Source: Rhizoclosmatium globosum (lineage: Eukaryota > Chytridiomycota > Chytridiomycetes > Chytridiales > Chytriomycetaceae). From it: a DNA stretch of 64,000 bases. The notes below the pieces were generated by a model. It saw only the letters and a program-made list of their open reading frames with translations. It was not told the origin of the DNA and did no database searches. This document shows, in pieces, positions 22,244-33,791 of this stretch. The position numbers and the translations under genes were made by a program. Numbering within the stretch: the first letter of the stretch is position 1; each line of letters begins with the position of its first letter. The stretch spans positions 186,001-250,000 of the forward strand of contig MCGO01000020.1 of NCBI GenBank assembly GCA_002104985.1, read 5' to 3'.

Positions 22244-23772
22244 ATGCACAAGCCGTCCGCAAAATTATCCCCTCATTGCCACCTTCCCATGCGGAAGGCA
22301 CTGATCCTCACTGCATCAGCCAGTCTCACATTCCTACTGATTATATGTGTGTTTCTGGTTGAAGTTCTTCCACGGCCGCCAGCGTACGAAGCAGAAACGT
22401 GGCAGGAAAAGGTCCAACGCCGGAAGTCCACCAATCAACAACCATCACCCACAGTTGCACCCGCAGTTCCATCACTCATCAGCAAAGTTCCTTCGAACTC
22501 GAGCAGATTCTCAAACTTTGCTGTTGCCCTAAAAACCGGTGGAGAGACTGTGCTTGAAAGAGTTCCGATGCAGCTTCTCACATTTCTCTCCGAAGTGGAG
22601 AATCTGATACTTATTGGCGATACTACTGTCAAAGTTGGAGGCAGGGAGGTCCTCGATGTATACACAGACGTGTATGCAAAAACACTTCGAAAGTTGGGCA
22701 TTGTGGACGTATCTGAGTCTGAAACCTTCAAACGGAACTTTGACGGAAACGAAGATACAAAGAAAAAGCTTAAGGTCAAGGGCCAAGGACAAAGGGTTGT
22801 TAGCGGTCAAGATGTCAATGGAAACGGATGGTGAGTAATACAACGAGTTCAAAATTTTCAAAGATTGAAACCCATTCTAATCAGGAAAGCTGATGCACAC
22901 AAGAATCTACCTGGCCTCCAAGTTTTAGCAGAAAAATATCCCGACGCGGATTGGTACCTCATGATCGATGATGACACGTATGTTGTGTTTGATAATCTTG
23001 TCTCCTATTTGGAGACAAAGGACCCCAACGAGCCACATTTTATTGGGCGCAATAATTACTTCAAGGTTCGTCGGGTTATTATTTTTGTCCGTTTTTGACA
23101 TTGATTGGATGTAGGGCTGTGATGGCGTGACGGAGTTTCATACAGGACCTGGTGCAGGCACTGCGGAACATCCTACATCGCACAAGGAGGCTCTGGAATC
23201 GTAATATCCCGAGGTGCTATGAAGAAAATGCAACAGGGACTGAATCAATGCATAATCAAGTACAAAGATTGCTGGGCGGGAGATATCCGAACGGCACTAT
23301 GTCTTCGTGACAACGGCGTTATTGTCAGTTGGGGTCACCACTTTTACCAGAACCCACCGCTTGACGAAATCATTTTTCCCGATGATCCTTGTTCTCGACC
23401 AAACACATTCCATCACGCCCTTCCTTCTCAAATGCAGAAACTGTATGAACTTGAGCAAATATCAAAAACAGTGAATCTCCAACTGGAAGAGCACTGACGA
23501 TGGGTCGGATATTCACTGCATTTCATTCCTCAGAGTCCTTTGTGAATCAGAACACGGATCGCCCCGGAGGCGACTTGATGTTAATCACGGATTTGACCAG
23601 CAGTGACAAGTGCGAAGCTCTTTGTCAGGAGACAACAAAATGTATAGCGTGGACTTTTGAAAACAAAGGAGGAAAGTGCCGATTAAAAAATGGACCAAGG
23701 GAAGTCAAAACTGGTAAAGATGGATTTACGTCAGGAGTAGTTGGGGGCCGTTATGTTTGCAATAGGACATAA
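22244..23772 (+). CDS. Fringe/GT31-like glycosyltransferase with PAN-like tail (copy F)
   Basis: Tandem duplicate of copy E with the same exon structure: 22244-22830, 22885-23065 and 23115-23772. It has anchor LTFLLIICVFLVEVL, FSNFAVALKTGGETV, LILIGDTTVKVGG, LMIDDDTYVVFDN, QGGSGIVISRGAMKKM, CWAGDIRTALCLRDNGVIV, NTDRPGGDLMLI and a PAN-like domain (CEALCQETTKCIAWTFEN, CRLKNGPRE). Exon 3 carries two one-base frame changes: near 23173, where copy E has CATCCATACATC and this copy CATCCTACATC, and near 23465. Since all motifs survive on both sides, the breaks are either very recent or sequence errors. Confidence 0.82.
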
Positions 23773-23985
23773 ACTTTACCTATATTTCTAAAACCTTAGT
23801 TGTCATCAGTAATACTTTCAGTAATCTTCAGCGATTAAAAATCTGTAACAATCGCACGTGCGGATAGCGACAGCTGTGAAGTGCTTGTTTGAGGGTGGTG
23901 TGCAATTGCATCATCACCCTTCGTGTCAACATACAAAAACCAACCTCAACTTTCCGTTTTGATTCAACAAAGATCTTTATAATCC

Positions 23986-25214
23986 ATGACTGTCGCTCAA
24001 CTCGAAGACGCTACCGCTGCTCTCTCCTTGAAGAAGCAAGCCCTCAAGGTACAACCTCTCAAGAGAAACTTCAGCCTCGACAAGCTCTACCCAAGCTTCA
24101 AAGTCCAACCAAACATTGGTACTGAGTTTAAGGAAGGGTATGGAAACCAGTTTGTTGCAAACACAACCTAAAACTTCGGTGTAGAATCCAAATCCGTGAT
24201 ATTCTCAAGGCACCAAACGCCGATGAACTCTTGCTCGATCTGGCTGTTCTTATTTCTGAGCGCAATGTTGTTTTCCTGAGAAACCAGGATATCACCTTTG
24301 ACGAGCAAAAGGAATTTGCGGATCGTTTGGGACGTGTCACTGGAAAGCCTTCTACCTCTGGTCTCCACATTCACCCAACCACTACTGAGTCTTCTGAGCT
24401 TGGTGAAGAGGCGTTGACCATTTCTTCTGAATCTGGAAAGCTGATTGGAAAAGTTGCCGCAAACTACTATGCTTCCCAGTCGGAGTTCCAGTCCCAAGCC
24501 TGGCATGCAGAGTAAGATTAATCTACCTATTTCTTTTATTCATATTACTTATATACGAATTTCAGCATCACCTTTGAAACTGTGCCATCGGATTATGCCA
24601 TTCTCCGACTTCGTCACGTTCCACCTGAGGGAGGTGACACACTCTGGGCCAGCGCCTATGAAGTCTACGAGAGACTTTCTCCCGCTTTCCAAAAGTTCCT
24701 GGAGGGTTTGACTGCCACTCACGTTGGTTCCAACTTCAAAGCCCTCGAAGCCGCTGGTCTCACCAAGATCCACCCTGGCCCACGTGGAGCTCCAGAAGAT
24801 GTTGGGACTGATTTGACAACAGTTCACCCAGTTGTCCGCACCAACCCTGTTACTGGCTGGAAGGGAGTGTTTGTCAACAGCGTGTTTACCAGGCGTATCA
24901 ACGAGCTCTCCAAGGACGAATCCGACATTGTTTTGAAGCACATCTACCAGTTGGTTGTCCAGAATCACGATCTCCAGGTCCGTTACCGTTGGAAGCAGTA
25001 CGATGTCGCTGTGTGGGACAACCGTTCCTCTTTCCACTCCGCCACCACCGACTTTGACGCCGATGTTTACCTCCGTCATGGTGAGCGTGCTACCGGTCTC
25101 GGAGAGCGTCCATACCTCGACCCCAACTCTTCGTCTCGTCGTGAGGCCCTCGGAATCGCCCCACCAGCTTCCCGTCGCGCTCACTTGGCATCGCTTGCCG
25201 AGAAGTCTGCTTGA
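23986..25214 (+). CDS. TauD/TfdA-family Fe(II)/2-oxoglutarate dioxygenase, copy 1
   Basis: Intact three-exon gene (23986-24137, 24185-24511, 24566-25214; 375 aa). Enzymes of this family hydroxylate sulfonates such as taurine or other small acids, using 2-oxoglutarate and O2. The HxD iron motif is split by the second intron: ..QAWHA/D-ITFE. Distal elements WDNRSSFHSATTDF (third iron ligand His) and the Arg region RRAHLASL are present. The N-terminal core reads LLLDLAVLISERNVVFLRNQDI, typical of TauD-like proteins (DEQKEFADRLGRVTGKP). No signal peptide, so probably cytosolic. The tandem neighbour at 25630-26836 is a close duplicate. The substrate cannot be read from the sequence; a role in sulfur acquisition is only a family-based guess. 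Confidence 0.9.
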
Positions 25215-25629
25215 ATATAAATTTGTTAGATATCGCATAAAGAACCAATAAAAATTGTATTAAGTCGAAGATAATTTCTGGTAATTAATTTTACTTGGTA
25301 TGACGGAGGGAATATTGCGACTAGATTTGGAGAGCGTGCATATATACTTGGATACAAACTCCGCTTCGCACCGAATAACTTTGTATTCCCATTGTGTTCA
25401 CCTGACATGGGCTGTAATGTGAAGAAGATAACGTTATTGAACAATAAACTAGATATACATACCACTCGATTGCGTGATGTACCAGCTTGTAAGGCACTAA
25501 AAATGAGTCATATCGCAAGATCACGAAAGTTGTTAAAGCAACTCGTGCTATGGTGTAATGTTTGTCAACATGATTAATATAAAGATGGCGCTCCACCTCT
25601 GATTCTCAAACCAAGTTCTCCACTCAACA
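25215..25629. other. Intergenic region between the dioxygenase pair
   Basis: About 415 bp of AT-rich DNA holding the 3' UTR of copy 1 and the promoter of copy 2. Apart from the TATA-like box listed separately I see no gene, repeat or structured element. Confidence 0.6.
25580..25586 (+). promoter_or_regulatory. TATA-like box upstream of dioxygenase copy 2
   Basis: TATAAAG lies 44 bp before the ATG at 25630. A related TTTATAAT lies just upstream of the copy 1 ATG at 23986, so a short, TATA-driven 5' leader is plausible for both. The identification rests on sequence match and spacing only. Confidence 0.35.
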
Positions 25630-26836
25630 ATGACAGTCTCTCAGCTTACAGATGCCACCGCTGCTCTCTCCTTGAAGAAGCAAGCTACAAAGAAACTTTA
25701 GTCTTGACAAGCTCTACCCAAGCTTCAAAGTGCAGCCAAACATTGGAACCGAATTTAAGGAAGGGTAAGTATTGAAACTATCATGCTTCTTTCCCCCTAA
25801 CAACCGCTGCTATAGTATCCAAATCCGCGACCTTCTCAAAGCACCAAACTCGGACGAGCTTTTGCTTGACCTCGCGGTTCTTATTTCTGAACGCAACGTC
25901 GTATTCCTGAGAAACCAGGATATTACATTTGAGGAGCAAAAGGAGTTTGCCGACCGACTTGGTCGTGTCACTGGAAAGCCAGCTACTTCTGGTCTTCACG
26001 TTCACCCAAGTACTGCACAATCCTCTGAACTTGGTGACGAAGCGTTGACTATTTCTTCTGAGTACAACAAGAAAGTTGGGTCAGTGTATGCTTCTGCCTC
26101 CGAGTTCCAATCGCAGGCTTGGCACTCAGAGTGAGTTTCTATTCTAGGAAGTTAATTTATTTAGATTCTAACATGATTTACATCATAGCATTACATTCGA
26201 ACCCATTCCATCTGACTACGCCATCTTACGACTCCGAGAAGTCCCACCAGAAGGTGGAGACACGCTCTGGGCAAGCGCCTACGAAATCTACGACAGACTC
26301 TCCCCAGCATTCCAGAAATTCCTCGAAGGATTAACTGCAACACACACCGGCCTCAACTTCAAGGCTTCGAAAAAGCCGGACTTACCACGATTCTTCCAGG
26401 CCCAAGAGGTGCACCTGAAAACGTTGGTACACACCTTTCAGCAGTCCATCCAGTCATCCGCACGAACCCTGTCACCGGATGGAAGAGTGTTTTCGCGGGC
26501 GCTGGATTCACGACACGTATCAACGAGCTTTCAAAGGACGAATCGGACTTGGTGTTGAAGCATATCATCAACTTGACTGTTCAGAACCATGATTTGCATG
26601 TTCGGTACCGTTGGGGGAAGCATGATGTTGCTGTTTGGGATAACCGTGTTTCGTTCCATTCTGCTACGACGGACTTTGATGGGGATTTGTATTTGCGTCA
26701 TGGAGAGCGTGCTACTTCTTTGGGTGAACGTCCTTACTTTGATCCAAACTCGTCTTCGCGTCGTGAAGCGCTTGGGATTGCACCACCTCCTGCTCGACGT
26801 GCGCATTTGGCGTCTTTGGCTGATAAATCTGCTTGA
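25630..26836 (+). CDS. TauD/TfdA-family Fe(II)/2-oxoglutarate dioxygenase, copy 2 (frame broken)
   Basis: Close paralogue of copy 1 with the same introns, near 25766-25815 and 26131-26189. HxD is again split (QAWHS/D-ITFE), and WDNRVSFHSATTDF and RRAHLASLADKSA are present. Two breaks: near 25690 a 17-nt deletion relative to copy 1 removes part of the ALKVQPLKRNF segment and shifts the frame, and near 26372 one base is missing in the NFKALEAAG segment. A 17-nt loss is harder to explain as a base-calling error than a single base, so this copy may be a young pseudogene, or translation may start later. A TATA-like box precedes it. Confidence 0.8.
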
Positions 26837-26977
26837 TGTTGATATCTTTTTTTCTTTCTTTGATTGCCACAATAAACTCTTTCACTTGCATTTTACAAAG
26901 CAAAGTGTCTGCAAACTCAAAGAAGACGTGTTCGAATTGTAAAAGAATCGACCTAATTTATTAGCCTGCTATATTCA

Positions 26978-28865
26978 TCAATATTCCTTGTAGTTTTTGT
27001 CCTCCAAGAAACTATACAATCCCTTCCACCCATGGTTTGGTGCATGAACTACCAAATCCCCTGGCCTGTATGTAGGTTCCGGGCCCTGTTTATATTCGTG
27101 TTGTAAGTGACAAGAACATACAGTTAAAAAAACAAACTTACAAAAGTAAACGAATTGAACTCGTTTTGTCGCCTCTGCTCAACTTGATACAAGTGTGACG
27201 TGGTGTCATTTCGCCCATCATCATTCATTCGAATAATACCCCACTGCTCCTGCCATGGGTGTTCCCTGATATTTTCCTGTGAGTGGTTTGCGTATAATTT
27301 CAACTCTGGGAGGAAAACATCGCGAGTCCATTTTGAGTTTCGCACGAAAAAGGAGCCGGCATTCATGGCAGCACTGATATCACGCGCAATCAGAACGTCC
27401 ATGTCGAGGTCAGGTCTCTCCATCGCGAATTTCGCAACAAGGGATCGCAGCTCAATTTCTCCATTCATAATCATAGCGTCACGCCCATCCAGAAGCCACG
27501 CCCAGTCGTAATGGTTTGTCGTATAGTTTCCAAACAAATCAGCAAGCGTCCAGATTTTCTGCCAGACTGCATTTCGAGCAAAGATCTGGCTTTGGAGGTG
27601 ATGAGTGACTTCTGGGTGTCGTTCGCAGTATCGAGCTCGGTTCGCCATTGTACGGTCAAACACCTTCTTTTCGACTTTGGAGGACATGATGGTTATGATG
27701 ACGAATTTCTTGGCGAATGTGTTTCCTCGAATCATGAGGTCCAAGTCGGAGAGCTTTGTGGGGATTAGGCCAACGTTACTGTAGTTGTAGAGATTCATTT
27801 GGAAGTCAAAAAGGGAGCGCATGGATGAGGCCCAGCGGCTGTGGATTGCGGAGGATGGGTTTTTGGGGGATGGCTTGTAGGTCCAGAAGTCATGGGGTAT
27901 GATTTGAGAGGATGAGATGGATTCTTGGCTACGTGAAGCGAGTAATTGGAGGTTCAGAGATTCTGGGAGGCGAGACCAGGTTGTGCAAGATGGACTCAGG
28001 GGCCAAAGAAGTAGTCATTCAAGAACGATTGATCCAGGTAGTATCCTTCGAAATCAATTTTGCGACTTGCTTGAGCATTGAATTCATACGCGATATGGAT
28101 GGCTTGAAGAGAAGAACGGATGAATCGAGGGTGTTCTCACCAAGACCAAGCGACGGTACAGCACCAAAAAAGCCAGCTCCCGTTGACAATTCAAACACAG
28201 CTGAAGTCGAGAATCCAGCATTGATCACAACCGCAGGGTCGACATACAGAATATCAGAGAATGCCTCCAAACCAAACAAATACAATTTTGCGAAACAGCT
28301 TGCTTTAGTGCATTCCTTGTATGAATTTTCAGGGATTGCCAGCCCTTTTCGGCGGCCAAATTGGGGAGAGAAAGCAGCCTCGCCCCCAAATCCAAGAAGG
28401 ATCGTTTCAGCGCTGAATCCAATCCCCGACATAGCCACGACAAACTCGACGCCCTGTCGATCGACCCGAGGCAGGACATTAAATGAATGGGCAAGAACGA
28501 GAGCATCCGCCATTTGCGTGTCGAAAGTCTTGTTTGAATCGAGTTGAGTGAAGACAGTGACAAGGGCCCGTTGGAGCAGCGGCCGCTCTTTCGCCGATGG
28601 TTCAAGTTCAAGTGCAAATTCAGAGTCGGCTTTGAATTGGTGGCGCCAGAGAGATCGCAGCCACTGACTACTTTGGCGTTGGCGTTGGCGTTGGTGTCAA
28701 CGGGCGTCTTGGCAGTGAACACACTCTGACCAACGACGTCAGCTTGCCAGCCCGAGTGTCGCTGCCGTCTGTCACTCCAAGTCCAAACTGCGCAATCAAT
28801 ATGAATCCAAGCGAGAGGATGATCGCTACAGGAAGCAGTATCGCTGGCTTGCAGTGATGGAGCAT
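26978..28865 (-). CDS. GT8-like / GT34 fusion glycosyltransferase
   Basis: From ATG 28865 there is a type II signal anchor (ILLPVAIILSLGFILIAQFGL), then a repeat-rich stem (TNANANAK). The first catalytic-like domain resembles glycogenin/GT8: ALVTVFTQ, MADALVLAHSFNVL, CFAKLYLFGLEAFSDILYVD, LDSSVLLFKPS, SFLNDYFFG, WSRLPESLNL. Where GT8 enzymes have DxD this one reads VDPAVVIN. The second domain is GT34 (MNN10/GMA12-like galactosyl/mannosyltransferase): KFVIITIMSS, NHYDWAWLLDGRDAMIMN, MNAGSFFVRNSKWTRDVF, HPWQEQWGI. The last exon (26978-27085) gives RPGDLVVHAPNHGWKGL. Frame changes of one base lie near 28735, 28530, 28030 and 28000. Likely Golgi surface-glycan enzyme. Confidence 0.8.
28672..28697. 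repeat. TTGGCG hexanucleotide microsatellite inside the GT8-GT34 gene
   Basis: Four near-perfect TTGGCG/TTGGTG units encode the Asn-Ala repeat of the stem between the membrane anchor and the GT8-like domain. Being a multiple of three it could change length without breaking the frame. Confidence 0.6.
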
Positions 28866-29154
28866 TTTTAAATGTTGGCAATCAAAACGTGTCTGAGTTT
28901 CACTTGGTTTCAGCTTTGTGCCTCAACTATACTTGAGCATTAATGTTTATTGCGATGAATGCTTCCATTTCGTCATTTATACTATTACTATTCTCATCAT
29001 AGTTCCTGCTTGTTTTTGTTCACGTTACTCGATCGTTGAATCATGTCTACAATTCAATTTCAGAAGACACATCTGAATGAATTAAAGTTGTTCTTCTCGT
29101 GTTATACATCTCTCCTTTCTCTTTGCTGATAAATCTGTTTTCCAAACATCAGCA

Positions 29155-32121
29155 ATGGACCAACAGCAATACTCCATCACCGGAGTGAAGCCAACTGACA
29201 CAACCAATTTAAACAACCTCGAATGGTCCCAGCATGTACTTGAAGAATACATCCGAGCAGGACTTGTTGCCAAACCAACTGACTTTACTAGAAGGTAGTT
29301 CAACCAACCCTTGTTCTACCTGTACTACTACTAACTTATGAAATGATGCATACAGTTGGCAGAACGGTGTCGGACTCCTCTGTCTAGTCCACAGAGTGGA
29401 TGCATCGCTTGTGTCTGACATCAATGTGATGCACTCATGGCTGTCTGTTCCCACAGCTATCCAACAACAATCAAGAGACGTTGGAGGCTATTTGGCAACG
29501 CTGAAGCACCTCAAGATTGTGTACTCTGCTGATCCGTTGCAATGGCAGAGTACCTGTGACAGAGCTCTGAGATTGGCGAGGGATGTTACGGCTCCTTCTG
29601 TGCCCTTTGCATCGGCTGAAGCTGTTAGCTCTGGAAAGGCTGGAAAAGAGGAAGTAGAACGGATCATGTGAGTACTCTCTGGGTTCAAGGCGGTGTCCGC
29701 TAGATTGTCAGAGATACTAACGCTTTTGGTTTCAAGTGCCGCCTTCCGTGCAAGGTTGACCCGATCCTCCTCCTCCACCGAATTCACTTCGTACAATGTA
29801 TCGGAAAAGAAGGTTGTTCTGGAGGATGTGTCTTTCGAAGTCCGTGATCCTCATCCAAAGGAAGCTCCCCTTGTGACTGAGACGATCACCACCACCACTA
29901 CTACTACTGCCAAGTCGATTATCGAAGAGCCAAAGAAGGGAGCTTCGTTATTGGGCTCGTTCTGGGACGTCTTTGGTGCTAGCAAGGAAACTTCAACCAC
30001 CACAACACATCGAAATCTGTGACTACAACTACTACCGTTGACGAAGCACGGAGCGTAGAAGTACCAGCCCCAGTAGTTTCTGAGCCTGTAGCTCCACAAC
30101 CACCAGCTATCGTTATCGAAGCAGCAAAGGAAGTGGTATTCCAGCCTTCTTTCCCAACCGCCCCTCCCCCAACTCCCATCGCTCTCACAGCTTCTACTAC
30201 AACCACCACGGAAACAACAGAAAACAAATGGTTGAGCCAGAAAAAGACGTTTGCAGAGGTTGTCAAGACAGATATTAGCGAAACCATCACAAAGGCCTCC
30301 TCAGCAGCAGAGTTTGAAACGATCCCATTGACCGCCTCTGTCGTCGAGAAACAAAAGAGCGTGAAAGAACTCTCTGAAACAATCACGTCACAGATGGAAG
30401 ACCCATCCCACATCCCAACACCAGCCTTCACTCCCCGTCGCAGCTCCTTGCTCCGTAAAAAACCCGAAGAACACTTCAAAACAATCGTCACCACCACAAC
30501 TACAAAAACAGTGAAAGGCGAGAACGGGGAGGAAGAAGTCGTTGTCGTTGACAAGAACGTTGAAGTCTTGGAAGAGAAGGAAGCTGTACCCAAAGAGGTT
30601 TTGGAGTCGAAGCAGGAGGTTGTTACTGTTGTTACGGAGGTGAAGAAGGAGGAGAAGGAAGAGAAGAAGAGCGGGAGACGGGGTTGTTGAGAGTTGAAGA
30701 TGAGACTGGGTTCTTGGATGGGTCTTTGTTGTCGCATAAGGCTAAGAGACATGCGAGGCGGTTGAGTAATGCGTCGGCGCATGAGAATGTTGTTGCAGCT
30801 GTTGCGGCTGCTACAGGATCATCGTCGGCTGTGTCTGAAAAGTCAGTTGTTGTTACTCAACAGCAGGAACAGTTGTTGTGAATCCGTTCTTGCAAGCCAT
30901 GAAGTCTGTTGTTGACACTGTTGCTACTGCTGTCGAGTCTGTTGCTGAATCTGTCGCTCAATCTGCATCTGCCATTGAACAACCCAAGAAGAAGAAGCGT
31001 GTCTTGCGGAACAAGTTTGCACCAACTGGTCCTGGAATGATTTATTCCGACAACGATTTCACTGACGAGGAGGATGAAACTGAAGTTGTCAAGACCAAGG
31101 AGGTTGTTAAGGAAGAGCTCAAGGTGGACGTGCACGAAACAAATAAGCAAGAAGTTGTTGGTGCATTGGATTCTGCCAGCTCGACCCCAAAAGCTAGAGA
31201 CTTGTCTGATGCACCCCGCACTCCTGTCATTGACTCAAACTCAAGCACTGCAGTCACCGAGACTGTTGTGACGACAACAACAACGAAACGATTGAAAAGA
31301 AAGATTCCACGAAGATCCCTTCTTACGCTCGTGCAACCGCTTCCAGCACTCACCACGCACATGAGAAACCCGCACACCACCACCACGTCCCTCACCATCA
31401 CGGACACACCCCACATAAAGACAAAATGACAAAGAGTCAAATGTTGGCGACTGTTCAAGCCATGCAAGCTGAAATGGATGCTGCTGCCCGAAAACGCGCG
31501 GCTTCTGTAGTGGACTCCCTGTTCTTTCTGGTACCAAGAAAGAAATTGAAACTAAGCATGAAGAGGAGAAGAAGGTTGAGGTTGTTGAAGAGCAGGTATC
31601 TGACGTCAAGGCTTCAACTGTTTCAGAAGTTTCTCAAGTCAAGAGCGAGGTCGTTGAAAAGGCTGTCGTTGCGAATGAAACTGTCAACAATCAAGTTCAA
31701 GTCCAAGCTGTCAAGGTTGAAACACCACTTGTCAAGGAAGAGGAAGTCGTTCGTACTGTAACTACCACCACAACAACCTACAACAACGAGTGCAGCAAAC
31801 CAGGTCTCAGTACCAAAACGCGAATACTCTGAAACGTACCGAAACCACATTTCCGAATCTGACACTGTCCTCTCTGTTTGCGAGACTGAACTCAAATCCC
31901 GGTATTCCGATTACAAGCAATTCAGTCAAGCTGATTTGATGGCATGGATGGAAGAAATCAAATCAACAGCCATGATGTTTGTTGATATTGGTGGACAAGT
32001 TCTTGAGGCTGAGTGGAAGGAGCACGGATTCAGTGATAATGAGGTTGCTCCGCATTTGGAGCTGGTGTCAAGAGCTAAAAGGATTTGTGACGAGTTGGAG
32101 GCGTTTCGGGCCAAGATTTGA
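29155..32121 (+). CDS. CH-domain-like protein with long Thr/Glu/Lys-rich tail (several frame breaks)
   Basis: Exon 1 (29155-29294) and exon 2 (from 29356) encode a calponin-homology-like domain: NLEWSQHVLEEYIRAGL, SWQNGVGLLCLVHRVDASLV, ending near LKIVYSADPLQW. A further intron (29668-29737) leads into a ~750-residue low-complexity region with runs such as TETITTTTTTTAKS, KEEKEEKKSGRR and HHAHEKPAHHHHVPHHHG. A conserved-looking C-terminus follows (FSQADLMAWMEEIKSTAMMF to ELEAFRAKI). The tail changes frame by one base near 30010, 30688, 30878, 31310, 31520 and 31790, mostly at short repeats; each time the next frame continues the same composition. The CH domain suggests an actin- or microtubule-associated role; this is inference. 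Confidence 0.65.
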
Positions 32122-32471
32122 TTTTCTTCTGTAGAGGGACTTGGAGTTGGGTAGCTGTTCGTCGTTTTTCTTTCTTTCCAGAACTTGTTTATTTTTCGAT
32201 TACCGCTTTATTTGAGAGTAATTATTTTTGAAGCGATCTATTTTGAACACTTGCTATATTCAAATTATGAGTTCAAAAAAGAAGAGTTTTCAGAATAATT
32301 TATGAGACCTGTTTTCATGAAAAAAAGGATAATATAGCAGTCATAGAAGCAAAAACGATAAGAAGTAAAAAACATGTTTCATAGAAGCTTGTACTGTACA
32401 AAAGGATATACTGTTTGTGTCGTTTTTGGTGCGCGCGTATGTGTGTGGTGGTGTGCTGGTGTGCGTAAAAA
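32122..32471. other. Convergent intergenic region with a dispersed repeat
   Basis: About 350 bp between two converging genes. It contains a GT/GCG-rich alternating purine-pyrimidine stretch near 32428-32465 and a ~72-bp segment shared with 46418-46483 (listed separately). No gene seen. Confidence 0.6.
32294..32365. repeat. Dispersed ~70-bp repeat, copy 1
   Basis: AATAATTTATGAGAC, ATATAGCAGTCAT and GATAAGAAG occur in the same order here and at 46418-46483, with small indels in A-rich parts. Both copies are intergenic. By eye the match is roughly 80 percent. It may be a fragment of an unrecognised element. Confidence 0.6.
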
Positions 32472-33466
32472 TCAAAAGAGCTTCCCTTCAACCACTTCCT
32501 TAAGCCCATTTCTGAAACGCATATTCGCAACGCCTCCAATACCAAACCCAGGAAGAGTTCTAATAACACGCCCGACACTACTCGTCCAGTAGTTTTTGCG
32601 AATCAAGGCAGAATGCTCGGCCCAAGAAAGCCCCGGATGGTTATACAAATCCAAAGCGTACAAGTGGATATTTGTACTGACGAACTGAACAGCACAAGGG
32701 GCAGTGATTTGAGCTGCTACATCCGCAGTGTGCTTGGAGAGACCGAGATCTTGTAGGTAAGGGGAGATAAGGGGCGGTGCAAGGAACGCCGTTGCGACTG
32801 TGATGGAGTCACGTACGGCGAACAGGCCAAGTGAGAGAGCAGGGAGGGGTCGTGGTTTCACTGTTCCGTACCAACGAGTGAAGAGGGAGTCCTTCCATCC
32901 GTTGAGGGCAATGTTGACAACGGATGAAGCGGCGAATTTGGGGAGAGTCGGTCGGATGTTGGCATGGTAACAGATTGTGTCGATTGAGTTTGCCTATGTG
33001 ATGTTATCGCGAGGTGTGTTTTTTAGATTTTTCATGTTCTACTCAGGGGGGGAGTTGACGTGGGATGAGATGACAAAGATACTCACGACAGCGTAGGTTC
33101 CTCCAAAGATACAAAATACAGGGAAGAAGTAAGGCTGTCGAATGAATTGATGCGGCCTAGTAATAAGCAGCTTGGTCATGTTTTTAAGGCCTTCATTAAA
33201 GGACTCTTTGCCAGATGCATTCGTGATGATGGCTTTATCAATGATCGCCACGGCTAATGGAAGTAATATTAGGAACCAATACCAGTGGGTATAGTGGATG
33301 GTAGCGCACCTGGCGAGACAAGCAGCGATGCTGCGAAGCCAGCCACGAAATCGACTGATAGGGCTGTTCCTACTTCTTTGGCTCGTTCAAGTTGAAGGTC
33401 TTGGGCTATTGTTGCTGTATCAATGGTCTCCGTGCCGATGAGAGACCACAACGAGGATGTTGACAT
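32472..33466 (-). CDS. Conserved fungal membrane protein of unknown function
   Basis: Intact three-exon gene: 33310-33466, 33087-33253 and 32472-32993, 846 nt, 281 aa, from ATG 33466. The sequence has several moderately hydrophobic helices (VDFVAGFAASLLVS, YFFPVFCIFGGTYAV, PALSLGLFAVRDSITVATAF) and motifs PGVAIIDKAI-like SPAVAIIDKAIITNASG, RPHQFI, KFAASSVVNIALNGWKD, RPLPALSLG and CAVQFVSTNIHLYALDLYN. This pattern recalls an uncharacterised fungal family thought to be mitochondrial or membrane-bound. I recognise no catalytic motif. It is convergent with the CH-domain gene and divergent from TPR. Confidence 0.8.
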
Positions 33467-33791
33467 GCAATGGGATCCAATTTGGAGAACAAAGATTGCA
33501 CACGCTGGCGGCTGAGACACAAAAAGTGGGATGAGAATTGAAAATAACTAATTATTATTTGAAATAGGAAGTTTGCTATAAGTAACTGATTTGATATCTT
33601 GAAAAGTATCTCGTTGATTTCGAATTATGTATGTCCTCATTTATTCAAATTAAGAAAAGAAAGAAAGATCATGTGTAGTAGCTGTTTCGTCATTTCTTTC
33701 GCTACATAATTGTTTCATTTTTTGATTTGTATGAGATGATTATAGTTCTATCGTGTTCCATCTGTTTTTGTGAAGTTCTTGACTGAGAAGG
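33467..33791. other. Divergent promoter region between membrane-protein gene and TPR
   Basis: 325 bp of AT-rich sequence between two start codons. Short minus-strand open frames here (up to 85 codons) overlap the TPR 5' end and look like chance. No distinct motif found. Confidence 0.55.

Noticed and set aside
28544..28729. Plus-strand frame opposite the GT8-like domain
   Set aside because: Antisense of coding repeats (TTGGCG microsatellite); no independent support.
29986..31800. Programmed ribosomal frameshifting in the CH-domain gene
   Set aside because: Six breaks in one gene with no shared slippery heptamer or downstream structure; patchy indels explain them better.
32428..32465. GT-rich stretch as a telomere-like repeat
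   Set aside because: The units are irregular (GTGTGTGG, GCGCGC) with no TTAGGG-type periodicity; a simple low-complexity run.
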